From Theropithecus gelada (lineage: Eukaryota > Chordata > Mammalia > Primates > Cercopithecidae), in the NCBI RefSeq assembly GCF_003255815.1, contig NC_037668.1:62740178-62804177 (forward strand): a stretch of DNA of 64,000 nucleotides, written 5' to 3'. How positions within the stretch are numbered: the first letter of the stretch is position 1; each line of letters starts with the position of its first letter. Shown one piece after another: positions 44,984-56,422 of this stretch. The position numbers and the translations under genes were made by a program. A model generated the notes under the pieces. It searched no databases and was not told the origin of the DNA. It saw nothing but the letters and a program-made list of their open reading frames with translations.

Positions 44984-45535
44984 GTGAGCCCAGCCATGGA
45001 TTTGTATCATCAAATACCTATGAGTTGGGTGAATTCATCTCCTCTGAGGTTCCAAGAGAAACCTGGGGCTCCTGGGCCTGTCAGAAAGTGACATTCTTTA
45101 CTTACCACAGGTCAGGAACCCTGTACAGGGACTGTGTAGACAAAAGTATGAGGCCAGTTTTTTCCAAGGGGCTTTTATTGGCTCCATAAGTCATGTTCAG
45201 TTCCTTAAAGGAAAGCACACCATTCCAGTCAAAGCCTTGGTAAAATATCCAGTTTCTCCAATTGTGTCCTGTTACAAATGAAAACAGATTCTTATTGCAC
45301 TTATGCAAATAATTGTATTGTCATAATTTAAGAATACTCACGCTTTCCAAATTCTGTAGAAATCAGGTAGAGAGAAACAAATATGCTCCAAATTTTGTTC
45401 ATAGGAGTACACTTTACTCAGTTGTTAAAAGCTGTAAATAGCTTAAAAGAAAAATTTTACTGACTCTGAAAAAAAAAGAATCAGCAACGTTTTTTGTTTG
45501 GTTGGTTTTTTTTGTTTTGTTTTTGTTTTTTGGTT

Positions 45536-45538
<3 letters not shown>

Positions 45539-45586
<48 letters not shown>

Positions 45587-45593
45587 AGACGGA
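45539..45593. repeat. T homopolymer about 55 long
   Basis: Exceptionally long antisense AluY poly(A) tail, a sign of a very recent insertion. Confidence 0.9.
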
Positions 45594-46160
45594 GTCTTGC
45601 TCTGTCGCCCAGGCTGGAGTGCAGTGGCCGGATCTCAGCTCACTGCAAGCTCCGCCTCCCGGGTTCACGCCATTCTCCTGCCTCAGCCTCCCGAGTAGCT
45701 GGGACCACAGGCGCCCGCCACTTCGCCCGGCTAGTTTTTTGTATTTTTTTAGTAGAGACGGGGTTTCACCGTGTTAGCCAGGATGGTCTCGATCTCCTGA
45801 CCTCGTGATCCGCCCGTCTCGGCCTCCCAAAGTGCTGGGATTACAGGCTTGAGCCACCGCGCCCGGCCTTGGTTTCTTTTTTTTGAGACGGAGTTTTGCT
45901 CTTATTGCCCAGGCTCGAGTACAGTGGTACAAGCTCAGCTCACTGCAACCTCCGCCTTCCGGTTTCAAGCGATTCTCCTGCCTCAGCCTCCCAAGTTCCT
46001 GGGATTACAGGTACCCACCACCACGCCCAGCTAATTTTTTTTAGAGATGGGGTTTCATCATGTTGGCTAGGCTGGTCTTGAACTCCTAACCTCTGGTGAT
46101 CCTCCCACCTTGGACTCCCAAAGTGCTGGGATTACAGGTGTGAATCACCATGCCTGGCCA
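45539..46160 (-). repeat. AluY and older Alu
   Basis: AluY 45539-45868 with TSD ttggtttctttttt, inserted next to the tail of an older antisense Alu 45875-46160. Confidence 0.9.
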
Positions 46161-46751
46161 AAATATGTATTATTTAATATAACTTTAGATTCTAAATTAT
46201 GACAAGTTTGTCTACAAGTATTTATCCCATTACATTTACCTTATTTTATTTTAATCATTTACCTATATTATTTGTGAAAATTGCAATTGTCATCATTTAA
46301 AGTTATGAAACTGCCATTGCAAAATTATAACTGAGACAGTGAAAAAGATCTGCCCTAACTGACTCCATCTTGCCTCTAACCTCCAACCTGTCTGTGTTCA
46401 TTCCTGGGTGTCAGGCAAACTAACTTTGGGAGGAATTTAGTTTACAGTTTAGCTTTGAAGAAAAGACGAACAGTCCTTTCCCAAAGCAAACCTCCTTACT
46501 ACCTATGGACTAGACTGCCTAAAGCCAAGCATTAGAAGTTATGGTAATCTTAGTAAATTCAAGATGTAGCTATTTTCATTAAACCAATATCAATGTGTTA
46601 TTTATTTTAAAATATACAAGCAAAGATCATTCTGTTATGGGCTATGTTTATACTTTTGTAACCCCATGCCAAATTTTGACATCTTATAGTATTTGGCAGG
46701 GATGAGTATAAAATTGCTTGATTAATAAATGTGAACAAAAATATATGCTGG

Positions 46752-47050
46752 GCTGGGCGCAGTGGCTTACGCCTGTAACCCCAGCACTTTGGGAGGCCGA
46801 GGCAGGTAGATTACCTGAGGTTAGGAGTTTGAGACCAGCCTGGCCAACATGGTGAAACCCTGTCTCTACTAAAAACACAAAAATTAGTCAGGCGTGGTGG
46901 CGCACGCCCGTAATCCCAACTACTCAGGAGGCTGAGCCAGGAGAATTGCTTGAGTCCGGGAGATGGAGGTTTCAGTGAGCCGAGATTATGCCACTGCACT
47001 CCAGCCTGGCCAACAGAGCGAGACTCTGTCTCAAAAAAAAAAAAAAAAAA
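46752..47050 (+). repeat. Alu
   Basis: + strand; tatgctgg on both sides. Confidence 0.9.
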
Positions 47051-47709
47051 GTATGCTGGCAATCTTAAGACATTTCTGATACTACTTTACCAATAATTTT
47101 AAAGCTACCTTATTTATTAAAGATTTTACTTATGTCACGTAAACTTGAAAAACCATTTGACGAGTCTTTCCATGTTCAGATAAAGTATTTGATTTATACA
47201 CTTTTGTTTTTCTTTAAGCCAATTAATAGAACTATTTTATATATTTTCAGGAGTGAAACATTGTGTACACAATATATGAATACACAGCTGTATTAGGTAT
47301 GCCAATAGAAGTACATCTTGATTTATAAAAACCTTTCTTTTTGCCATCTTAAACTTTCAGATTCTTGATAACCTGTTTCACAACCCTAAGCAGCTGTCAG
47401 CTAAATAGCCTTAAATTTGCATATTCAAGGAAACAACTCAGGTGAAAATCAAATAGCAAAATGTACATCATAAGGTACAGAAAGAAAAAGTCTGGTGGTG
47501 CTAGAGGGAAATTAAAGATGGATATCAAATCAAACATAAAATTCTAGAAATCTATCATAGGATTGTATAAGGAGGTCAATTTTATTTAGATAGGGATATC
47601 TTTTAACTGGATCTCTGAGCTCTGGGCAGTGCTAGCAGTGAATCCTGGGTCTCTAAAAAGGGAGACTTGTTATGAGATTAGACCACGCGATGCTTTTAAA
47701 GTACACTCA
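47050..47709. other. unassigned intergenic sequence
   Basis: Unique; includes acceptor-like tracts at 47265 and 47357, each followed by short open frames that soon stop. Not called. Confidence 0.4.
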
Positions 47710-47711
47710 AC

Positions 47712-48013
47712 TTTTTTTTTTTTTTTTTTTAAAGATGGAGTCTCCCTCTGTTGACAGGCTGGAGTGCAGTGGCGCAATCTCAGCTTTACTGAAACCTCCG
47801 CCTCCCAGGTTCAAACAATTCTCCTGCCTCAGCCTCCTGAGTAGCTGGGATTACAGGTGTCCACCACCACACCCAGCTAATTTTTGTGTTTTTAGTAGAG
47901 ATGGGGTTTCATCATATTGGCCAGGTTGGTCTCAAACTCCTGACCCAGGTGATCTGCCTGCCTTAGCCTCCCAAAGTGCTGGGATTACAGGCGTGAACCA
48001 CTGCACCCAGCCA
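47712..48013 (-). repeat. Alu
   Basis: Antisense. Confidence 0.9.
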
Positions 48014-48078
48014 TCACACAGACATCTTGGATGCTGGCTTTTAATTAAGCTGACTTTTAACTATTGAGTTCCTTTAAA

Positions 48079-48087
<9 letters not shown>

Positions 48088-48120
<33 letters not shown>

Positions 48121-48402
48121 AGACGGAGTCTCGCTCTGTCGCCCAGGCTGGAGTGCAGTGGCCGGATCTCAGCTCACTGCAAGCTCCACCTCCCGGGTTC
48201 ACGCCATTCTCCTGCCTCAGCCTCCCAAGTAGCTGGGACTACAGGCGCCCGCCACCTCGCCCAGCTAGTTTTTTGTACTTTTTAGTAGAGACGGGGTTTC
48301 ACCGTATTAACCAGGATGGTCTCGATCTCCTGACCTCGTGATCCGCCCGTCTCGGCCTCCCAAAGTGCTGGGATTACAGGCTTGAGCCACCGCGCCCGGC
48401 CT
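48088..48402 (-). repeat. AluY
   Basis: Antisense; TSD taaaaaaattttttt. Confidence 0.93.
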
Positions 48403-48499
48403 AAAAAAATTTTTTTAACCTCATTACCATATTTCAGCTAGGACAAATTGCTGCTATTTCGGAAGTATAGTCATTGCTCTTTCAGTTTGGGCTGGCTAG

Positions 48500-49805
48500 C
48501 AAAAAGGTGTCCTTGTTATGTAAATAAACCCCTTAGTAGTCAAAATAAAAAAATCTTTCCTTTTTTTTTTTTTTTTTTTCCTTTTGTTGGCTGTTTTTTC
48601 TCCCCCACCATACCACTTTTGTGTTGTGGGGGTGGAGGGGGAATTTAACCATTTCAGGGCCTTGTTCCCCATAATTTGGAAATTTCCTTCGGATTTGATC
48701 AAGACAGATAAAGTTGGTCAAACCCAATGGGAAAAGGACCAAAACAGCAACAAAAATGGACACAAACAACAACAACAAAAAACAGTTAAGCAAAACAAAC
48801 GACCGCACAACTTACTTACATGGATTACTGAGTGCTCTAATGGTAAGGAGAAATTAAGACCAGCTGGTTGTTACCTTTAGACAAGACAAAACTCCAATTC
48901 ATCTACTTACTTAGGGATGGATCTCAGGCTGAAGACTGCTCCCTACCATCCTAGAAGCAAGAAGAAAAAAAAAACAAACAAAAAAAACTCACCTTCCCTA
49001 TTGGAAGCAAGCTCAAACTCAGTAGAGGAGTTAACCTGCATTCCATCATCATGGAAGCTGGAAAACTTGGCCTTCCTTGTTGGAAGCAAGTAAAACTAAA
49101 AGAAACAAAAGGAAGTTGTACAGCAAAATAATCCTTTAGATCTCAACCAAATCTTGGGAAATCAGGGATTCTCTGGAGTGGGTGATCCAGGCCTCAGCAA
49201 GTTGTCCTATTGGTTTGAGCCATAAAGATAGATCAAGCTGGTACCAGGCACCAACAGGAGGTTTGTCAAGGTCAGGGGCACCTCCACTCAGAATCCCTTC
49301 ATGGTTACCAAAACATGAACCCTGAAAATCTGAGACAGATCTCAGTTCATTTCGAAAGTTGATTTTGCCAAAGTTGAGGATGCACACCCAGGACACAGAC
49401 TCAGGAGGTCCTGACGACACGTGCCCAACGTGGTCAGAGCACAGCTTGGTTTTATAGATTTTAGGGAGACATGAGACAGCCATCAATATATGTAAAATGA
49501 ACATTGGTTTGGTCCAGAAAGGCGGGACAACTCGAAGCAAAAGTGGGACAACTGAAAGCAAAAGCAGGACAACTCGATGTAGGGAGGGGCCTTCCAGGTC
49601 ATAGGTAGATAAGAGACAAAGGGTTGCATTCCTTTGAGTTTCTGATTAGCCTCTCCAAAAGAGGCAATTAGATATGCATTTATCTCAGTGCGCAGAGGGG
49701 TGATTTTGAATAGAATGGGAGGCAGGTTTGCCCTCAGCAGCTCCCAGCTTGACTTTTCCCTTTAGCTCAGTAATTTTGGGGGACCCAAGGTATTTTCCTT
49801 CCACA
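48500..49805 (-). mobile_element. ERV1-class provirus fragment: LTR, leader and start of gag
   Basis: On the minus strand an LTR runs from 49805 (TGTGGAAGG) to 49316 (GGGTTCA), with a TATAAAACC-type promoter region near 49455. It is followed by a non-coding leader whose first bases (TTTTGGTAACC) resemble a gammaretrovirus-type primer-binding site. An ATG at 48672-48670 opens a short frame starting MGN, as gag often does in this class. The frame is soon lost in a homopolymer-rich stretch near 48.56 kb and nothing further of gag, pol or env is recognisable. It is an old defective endogenous copy; the subfamily is not resolved. Confidence 0.6.
49316..49805 (-). repeat. ERV1-class LTR (490 bp)
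   Basis: Ends are TG...CA on either strand reading. On the minus strand it has a U3 with two adjacent copies of a GAGTTGTCC/CAGTTGTCC-type word (about 49520-49580), a TATA-like box, and an R/U5 ending in TCAGGGTTCA. A clear TSD was not found because one side continues into the leader. Confidence 0.6.
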
Positions 49806-49994
49806 CCCTGTTAACACTGAGCTGAGAGAGGTTCCAGCACTCACCATGATTATTCCAAATTCCCGACACCCACAAACATATGAGTTCTCTCCCAAAACTC
49901 ATCACACTCTGTATACATCACAATTATAACCTTAGCACGCTGTATTGTAATTATTTGCATGTATATCTGCCCTCTAAGCTCCTTAAAGTGTTGG

Positions 49995-50252
49995 GGGAGC
50001 TCTTCTTTTATTGAGTGTTGTTTTTTTTTTAACTTGCCACTTTAACCATTTGAAGTATACAGTTCAGTGGCATTAATTACATTCACAATGTTATCCAACC
50101 ATCACTTCAATCTATTTACATATTTTTTATTACCCCCAAACAGAAACTTCCCATTCATCCCTACCCTAACATCTGATAATCTCTCGTCTTTCTGTCTCTA
50201 TCAATTTGTCTATCCTAGAGATCTCATATAAGTGGAGTCATACAACATATAT
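49995..50252 (-). mobile_element. L1M fragment
   Basis: Antisense L1M end (agtatacagttcagtggcat near 50055 and the following block), cut by the Alu at 50255. Confidence 0.6.
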
Positions 50253-50254
50253 AT

Positions 50255-50508
50255 ATATTTTCTGAGATGGAGTCCTGCTCTGTCACGGCAACCTCTGTCT
50301 CCAAGGCTCAAGAGATTCTCCTGCCTCAGCTTCCCGAGTACCTGGGATTACAGGTGTGCACCACCATGCCTGGCTAATTTTTGTATTTTTAGTAGAGACC
50401 AGATTTCACCATGTTGGTCAGGCTGGTATCAAACTCCTGACCTCATGATCCACCTGCCTCGGCCTCCCAAAGTGCTGGGATTACAGGCTGAGCCGCTGCG
50501 CCCGGCCT
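50255..50508 (-). repeat. internally deleted Alu
   Basis: Antisense; lacks about 40 bp. Confidence 0.85.
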
Positions 50509-50791
50509 ATTTTCTATTCTTATACAACTTCTTGTTCTTTGTTCTGGGATTCAGTTAACTTACACGGAAAGGGTTTGATCATTTTGTTACTACTTTTGTC
50601 ATTTGTCCAGCAGGTCTGAAGTAGTGCTCAAGCTGGGGCTAATTAGACAAAGCAAGCCCTACCTGAGTATTTTCCCAGTGCCTGGTGAATTACGAATTTT
50701 TCTAGTCTAGCTGCTGAGAACAGGCACTATTCTCAGTCCTGTATGAGTGCCAGGTACTGTTCTCCAATCCATTCTAATGGTTTTATCTCAG

Positions 50792-50961
50792 TTTCAGGAA
50801 GTTTCTCTCACACATGCACTGATCAGCACTCTGCTGAATATTTGAGGGAGGCCCTCTGCAGATACCTGGACGTCTGGTACAAATTTAAAGACCTTGATGT
50901 TGAAGGAGTGAAGGACATGCCATCCCAAAATATGCTGGATTGGTATATTGATTATTTCTAG
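50792..50961 (+). other. terminal-exon-like segment, unassigned
   Basis: After ttatctcag (or tttcag six bases later) a frame stays open for more than 50 codons to TAG at 50959, ending VKDMPSQNMLDWYIDYF. Unique sequence, balanced composition, no family recognised. Confidence 0.25.
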
Positions 50962-50977
50962 CTAAAACATTGGTGGG

Positions 50978-51250
50978 GACAGAGGTGGTGGCTCACGTCT
51001 GCAATCCCAACACTTTAAGGCCAGGGGTTTGAGACCAGCCTGGCCAACATGGTGAAACCTTGACTCTACAAAAAGTACAAAAATTAGCTTGCCATAGTGG
51101 TACACACCTATCATCCCAACTGTTTGGGTGGCTGAGGCACAAGAATTGCTTGAACCTCGGGAGGTGGAGGTTGCAGTGAGCCAAGATTAAACCACTACAC
51201 TCCAGCCTGGGCAACAAAGGGAGACTGTCTCAAAACAAAAACAAAACAAA
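50978..51250 (+). repeat. Alu
   Basis: + strand, starts 17 bp after the TAG at 50959. Confidence 0.88.
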
Positions 51251-51568
51251 ACGTTAGCGAAATTGTAGTTTCGGGAAGAACTAGCTGACCTGTCCCTTCC
51301 TGCACGCAGCAAGCCATAAGGATTCCTCCAGGAGGAGTACCCTCCCCATACCAGGGTAAGAAAATAGCCCTCATTATCAGAGACACACTGTGAGGCTGCC
51401 ATAGACCCAAATAAACATACTCAACCAAGTAACTCTTGTCTTCTGTTAGTTTTACACCCTCCCCTACATTGCCTAGTGACTCCCCTAGAAATTTACTACC
51501 TCTCGCCAGATTTTCTTTATTCTGTCATTGCTTCTCAAGTTCATCATCCTTTGTCTAAAAAGTATAAA
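51250..51568. other. unassigned, possible LTR remnant
   Basis: Unique sequence with an AATAAA near 51411 and a pyrimidine-rich end; it has the look of an LTR R/U5 but I cannot place it. Confidence 0.3.
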
Positions 51569-51569
51569 C

Positions 51570-52222
51570 ACAGCCGGGTGCAGTGGCTCATGCCTATAAT
51601 CCCAGCACTTTGGGAGGCCAAGGCGGGAAGATCACTCGAGGTCAGGAGCTCGAGACCAACCTGGTCAACATGGTGAAACCCTGTCTCTACTTAAAATACA
51701 AAAATTAGCCAGGCGTGGTGACGGGTGCCTGTAGTCCCAGCTACTTGGGAGGCTGAGGCAGGAAAATTGCATGAACCAGGAGGCAGAGGTTGCAGTGAGC
51801 TGAGATCGGTTCACTGCCCTCCAGCCCAGGCAACAGAGCGAGACTCCATCTCAAAAACCAATTAAATAAATAAATAAATAAATAAATTCGCCAGGCATGG
51901 TGGTGTGTGCCTGTAGTCCCAGCTACTCAGGAGACTGAGGCAGGAGAATTGCCTGAACCCGGGAGGCGGAGGCTGCAGTGAACCAAGATCACACCACTAT
52001 ACTACAGCTTAGGCAGCAAAGGGAGACTTTGTCTCAAAAAAAAAAAAAAAAAAAAATCAGCCCTGCATAGTGGCACATGCCTATACTCCCAGCTACTCGA
52101 GAGGCTGAGCCAGGAGGATCTCTCAGGCCTAGGAAGTCAAGGCAGCAGTGAGCTCTCTTTGCACCACTGCACTCCAACCTGGGTGATAAAGTGAGAGACC
52201 CTGTCTCTAAAAAAATAAAAAA
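51570..52222 (+). repeat. Alu cluster
   Basis: Full Alu 51570-51887 followed by two 5'-truncated + copies (51888-52057, 52058-52222). Confidence 0.85.
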
Positions 52223-52459
52223 AGTAAAAGTATCAAATTATATAGTTTAAATATATGCATTTTGTGTATCACGTATCCCTCAATAAATGTGGGTAGAATT
52301 AGTGACTCACAGACACTAGGAATTCTATAGAGGCTCAGATATACATTTCAGGAACAACTGACAAGTAATATAAGAACATCTATATATAGAACATCTTGTT
52401 CCATCTTCTTGTTTTTATATTCATGTTCAATTACTTTTTAAGTCTCATTTCTTAGAGGC

Positions 52460-53262
52460 AGAATTCATAGATTTCTTAGGTATTTTTTCCCTAAAGGCAG
52501 AGCCTGAGACAAAGACATGGTTGGGGTTGTTTATTTGGGAGGTGACCCCAGGAAGTGGAAGTGAAGGAGTAGAGAATATGATTGAAATAAGAAAGGGATG
52601 GCCGGGCGTGGTGGCTCAAGCCTGTAATCCCAGCACTTTGGGAGGCCGAGACGGGTGGATCACGAGGTCAGGAGATCGAGACCATCCTGGCTAACACGGT
52701 GAAACCCGTCTCTACTAAAAAATACAAAAAAAAAAACTAGCCGGGAGAGGTGGCGGGCGCCTGTAGTCCCAGCTACTCGGGAGGCTGAGGCAGGAGAATG
52801 GCGTAAACCCGGGAGGCGGAGCTTGCAGTGAGCTGAGATCCCGCCACTGCACTCCAGCCTGGGCGACAGAGCGAGACTCCATCTCAAAAAAAAAAAAAAA
52901 AAAAGAAAAGAAATAAGAAAGGGGAAAAAAATCCAATAAAGGGTGTTACTAAAGTGGTCACCATGCAAAGAACAACTGGGGCTCAATCTTACTGGGACTC
53001 TCTAAGGAACCATGTTGACAGTACTTTGGACTGTCCTAATGAAGAGCAGGGAGGTTGGGGCATTTATCCACCAATTCTAACTGAGAATTCCCCTGGGATA
53101 TTAATTCCCCCACACTTACAGGTTGTGCCTCCAAATGGCAAGCAGTACCCCCGAAGCAGGAAAAGAGATGCCCCCATAGCCCTTGTTTGATGTGGGATGA
53201 TGATAAGTACGTGAGAATTTCCATACAGAGATCAAAGCTGCACTCAAGTGAGCCTCTTAAGT
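52460..53262. repeat. old interspersed repeat split by an AluY, not named
   Basis: 52480-52595 and 52911-53190 read as one ancient mammalian repeat (tttatttgggaggtgacccc, then ggactctctaaggaacca). The AluY at 52601-52910 splits it. Confidence 0.35.
52601..52910 (+). repeat. AluY
   Basis: Cercopithecid variant; TSD aaataagaaaggg. Confidence 0.95.
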
Positions 53263-53264
53263 GG

Positions 53265-53745
53265 ATGGAGCAAGACCATAAAAGTGATTAAAAGCACAGG
53301 TTCTGGAGTCATTCAACCCTAGTTCAAATCTCAGTTCCATCATTTTGTACTTTGAGCCTAAGCAACTTTTTTTTTTTTTTTTTTTTGAGATGGAGTCTCA
53401 CTCTTTCTCCAGGTTGGAGTATAGTGGTGCAATCTCGGTTCGCTGCAACCTCTGTCTCCTGGGTTCAAGCGATTCTCGTGCCTCAGCCCCCCGAGTAGCT
53501 GGGACTACAGGCGCCCACCATTACACTAGCTAATTTTTGTATTTTCAGTAGAGAGGGGGTTTCGCCATGTTGGCCAGGCTGGTCTCGAACTCCTGACCTC
53601 AGGTGATCCACCTGCCTCAGCCTCCCAAAGTGCTGGGATTGCAGACATGAGCCACTGCGCCTGACCGCAACAATAATTTAGATAATGCATATCAAGTGCT
53701 TAGCACAGTATTTGCCACATGGTAACAATCAACTCAATTATGTAT
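53265..53745 (+). repeat. MIR split by an Alu
   Basis: The left part (53265-53355, aaagcacaggttctggagtc) and right part (53668-53740, gtgcttagcacagtatttgc) flank the Alu at 53370-53665. Confidence 0.65.
53368..53665 (-). repeat. Alu
   Basis: Antisense; TSD gcaac-type at its ends, inside a MIR. Confidence 0.9.
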
Positions 53746-54007
53746 TTTATTCATCAGAGAAGATTCCAGATAACTTTACCTACCCTCAAAGGGCAAAGTT
53801 TCCTCATCACTCAGGATATTCTTACCAAATTAATCGTGGGTTTTGAAGACAAAAGCAAATCATAGGGTACAAAAATTTTACTGGACAGAAAAAGGAGACT
53901 GACCAAAGTGGCTAGTCTGAGAGAAAAGTAGGTTCCTGGATAAGGAAATCAAGCTAAGTACTTTTAAGACTAATCATAATTCTTAAATACTATAAAAGAA
54001 ATACACC

Positions 54008-54310
54008 AGCCACGCACGGTGGCTCATGCCTGTAATTCCAGCACTTTGGGAGGCCGAGGCGGGAAGATCACCTGAGGTCAGGAGTTCAAGACCAGCCTGT
54101 CCAATATGGCAAAACCCCATCTATACTAAAAAATACAAAAATTACCCAGGCATGGTGGCAGACGCCTTTAATTCCAGCTACTTGGGAGGCTGAGGCAGGG
54201 AGAATTGTTTGAACCTGGGAGGTGGAGGTTGCAGTGAGCTGAGATCTAACCACTGCACTCCAGCCTGGGCGACAGAGCAAGACTCTGTCTCAAAAAAAAA
54301 AAAAAAAAAG
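54008..54310 (+). repeat. Alu
   Basis: + strand, tail ends gagagagaga. Confidence 0.9.
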
Positions 54311-54341
54311 AGAGAGAGAAGCACATCAAAAATCTTTTTTG

Positions 54342-54634
54342 TTTTGTTTTGAGATGGAGTCTCGCTCTGTCGCCCAGGCTGGAGTGCGGTGGCGTGATCT
54401 CTGCTCACTGCAAGCTCCGCCTCCCGGGTTCACACCATTCTCCTGCCTTAGCCTCCCGAGTAGCTGGGACTACAGGTGCCCGCCACCACGCCCGGCTAAT
54501 TTTTTGTATTTTTAGTAGAGACGGGGTTTCACCGCGTTAGCCAGGATGGTCTCGATTTCCTGACACCTCATGATCCGCCTGCCTTGGCCTCCCAAAGTGC
54601 TGGGATTACAGGCGTGAGCCACCGAGCCTGGCCC
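54342..54634 (-). repeat. AluY-like
   Basis: Antisense; caaaaatctttttt target. Confidence 0.9.
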
Positions 54635-54659
54635 AAAAATCTTTTTAAAAATGTCTCCG

Positions 54660-54956
54660 GCCGGGCGCGGTGGCTCAAGCCTGTAATCTCAGCACTTTGG
54701 GAGGCCAAGGCGGGTGGATCACGAGGTCAGGAGATCGAGACCATCCTGGCTAACATGGTGAAACCCCTTCTCTACTAAAAATACAAAAAACTAGCCGGGC
54801 GAGGTGGCGGGCGCCTGTAGTCCCAGCTACTTGGAGGCTGAGGCGGGAGAATGGCGTGTACCCGGGAGGTGGAGCTTGCAGTGAGCCGAGATCGTGCCAC
54901 TGCACTCCAGCCTGGGCGACACAGCGAGACTCCGTCTCAAAAAAAAAAAAAAAAAG
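54660..54956 (+). repeat. AluY
   Basis: + strand, inverted pair with the preceding copy only 25 bp away. Confidence 0.92.
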
Positions 54957-55163
54957 GTCTCCTATTCGTTCAATTTATTGAGACTGAAACAAAATAAAAT
55001 GTTGTTTTAAGTAATATGTTTCCAGCATATTTAAGAACAAAGCCATATTTAATTTTCTTAAAAAAAAAATAGGGGGAAACCACTTTTATATCTAGTTGTA
55101 CTAAAATACTCCATATTTTTTTATTTTATTTTATTTTATTTTTTGTTTAATTTTTTTTTATTT

Positions 55164-55447
55164 TTGAGACGGAGTCTCGCTCTGTCGCCCAGGCTGGAGT
55201 GCAGTGGCCGGATCTCAGCTCACTGCAAGCTCCGCCTCCCGGGTTTACGCCATTCTCCTGCCTCAGCCTCCCGAGTAGCTGGGACTACAGGCGCCCGCCA
55301 CCTTGCCTGGCTAGTTTTTTGTATTTTTTAGTAGATACGGGGTTTCACCGTGTTCGCCAGGATGGTCTCGATCTCCTGACCTCGTGATCCGCCCGTCTCG
55401 GCCTCCCAAAGTGCTGGGATTACAGGCTTGAGCCACTGCGCCCGGCC
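55164..55447 (-). repeat. AluY
   Basis: Antisense within a (TTTTA)n site. Confidence 0.93.
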
Positions 55448-55497
55448 TATTTTATTTTTTATTTTTATTTTATTTTATTTTATTTTATTTTTACTTT
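55445..55497. repeat. (TTTTA)n
   Basis: Pentanucleotide run, matching the ttttattttatttt run at 55114-55140 on the other side of an AluY; probably one site split by the insertion. Confidence 0.8.
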
Positions 55498-55668
55498 TTT
55501 TTAAAATTATACTTTAAGTTCTAGGGTACATGTGCATAACATGCAGGTTTGTTACATATGTATACTTGTGCCATGTTGGTGTGCTGCACCCATCAACTCA
55601 TCAGCACCCACCAACTCGTCATTTACATCAGGTATAACTCCCAATGCAATCCCTCCCCCCTCCCAAAT
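55497..55668 (-). mobile_element. L1PA-type 3' end
   Basis: Antisense of the L1 3' terminus (tactttaagttctagggtac at 55510 and ccctcccccctccc near 55650), about 170 bp, fairly young. It lies between two Alus. Confidence 0.85.
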
Positions 55669-55691
55669 ACTCCATATTTATTTATTTATTT

Positions 55692-55985
55692 ATTTATTTT
55701 TTTATTAAGACGGAGTCTCGCTGTGCTCCCAGGCTGGAGTGCAGTGGCGTGATCTCGGCTCACTGCAAACTCCGCCTCCCGGGTTCACGCCATTCTCCCG
55801 CCTCAGCCTCCCAAGTAGCTGAGACTACAGGCGCCCGCCACCACGCCCGGCTAGTTTTTTGTATTTTTAGTAGAGACGGGGTTTCACCATGTTAGCCAGG
55901 ATAGTCTCGATCTTCTGACCTCGTGATCCACCCGCCTCGGCCTCCCAAAGTGCTGGGATTACAGGCTTGAGCCACTGCGCCCGGC
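55692..55985 (-). repeat. AluY
   Basis: Antisense; TSD aaatactccatattta. Confidence 0.95.
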
Positions 55986-56273
55986 CTAAATACTCCATAT
56001 TTAATGCCAATATTAAATATAAGAAACCTTATACAACCAAGCAAGCAGAGAAAAAAAATATATTGGATAGGTTTATTGAGGGGTGAAATAAACTGTTATT
56101 TTCTTGTTCTGACCAAGAACATTAAAAAACTATTCCTATTTATTAATCCCTGACTACATACGCTATTCTGGGAATTTCTAATGTCTACCATAGGATACTA
56201 AAGACCCAAACTACACCAGATCTTCAAACATTTCAGCATGAGGAGAGCTCATGGATCCTCTTCACAAATTCAG

Positions 56274-56345
56274 TGTGTGACTGTAGTGAAGACATTACCA
56301 CATCAAAGTGTCCTTACACAGGAGACAGCAATAAAACTATCTACG
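56274..56345 (+). other. exon-like segment, unassigned
   Basis: 72 nt between ttcacaaattcag and gtaatc, open in phase 0 (24 codons starting CVTVVKTLPHQS). Not recognised; may be chance. Confidence 0.15.
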
Positions 56346-56422
56346 GTAATCATGTCCAGGGGTGTTGGAAAAATCAATACACACACCTGGGACACGTAAA
56401 GTTCTTTTTTTCAAATAAAATA

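Larger units (their letters stand above)
45050..46740 (-). mobile_element. probable ERV1 LTR split by two Alus
   Basis: Two stretches (46740-46170 and 45480-45050), read on the minus strand, look like one LTR: the first has the word gcaagatggagtcagttag, the second a polyadenylation-like gccaataaaagccccttgg. An older Alu (45870-46160) and a young AluY (45539-45868) separate them. Family not named; no coding region is seen. Confidence 0.45.

Noticed and set aside
45102..45308. minus-strand frame of 68 codons as a gene
   Set aside because: The stretch has LTR-like polyadenylation words and no start context or homology that I recognise.
48670..48702. intact retroviral gag
   Set aside because: Only the first codons resemble a gag start; the frame soon runs into low-complexity sequence and stops.
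49136..49561. minus-strand frame of 141 codons as a gene
   Set aside because: It spans the LTR/leader junction of an endogenous retrovirus and is non-coding in that context.
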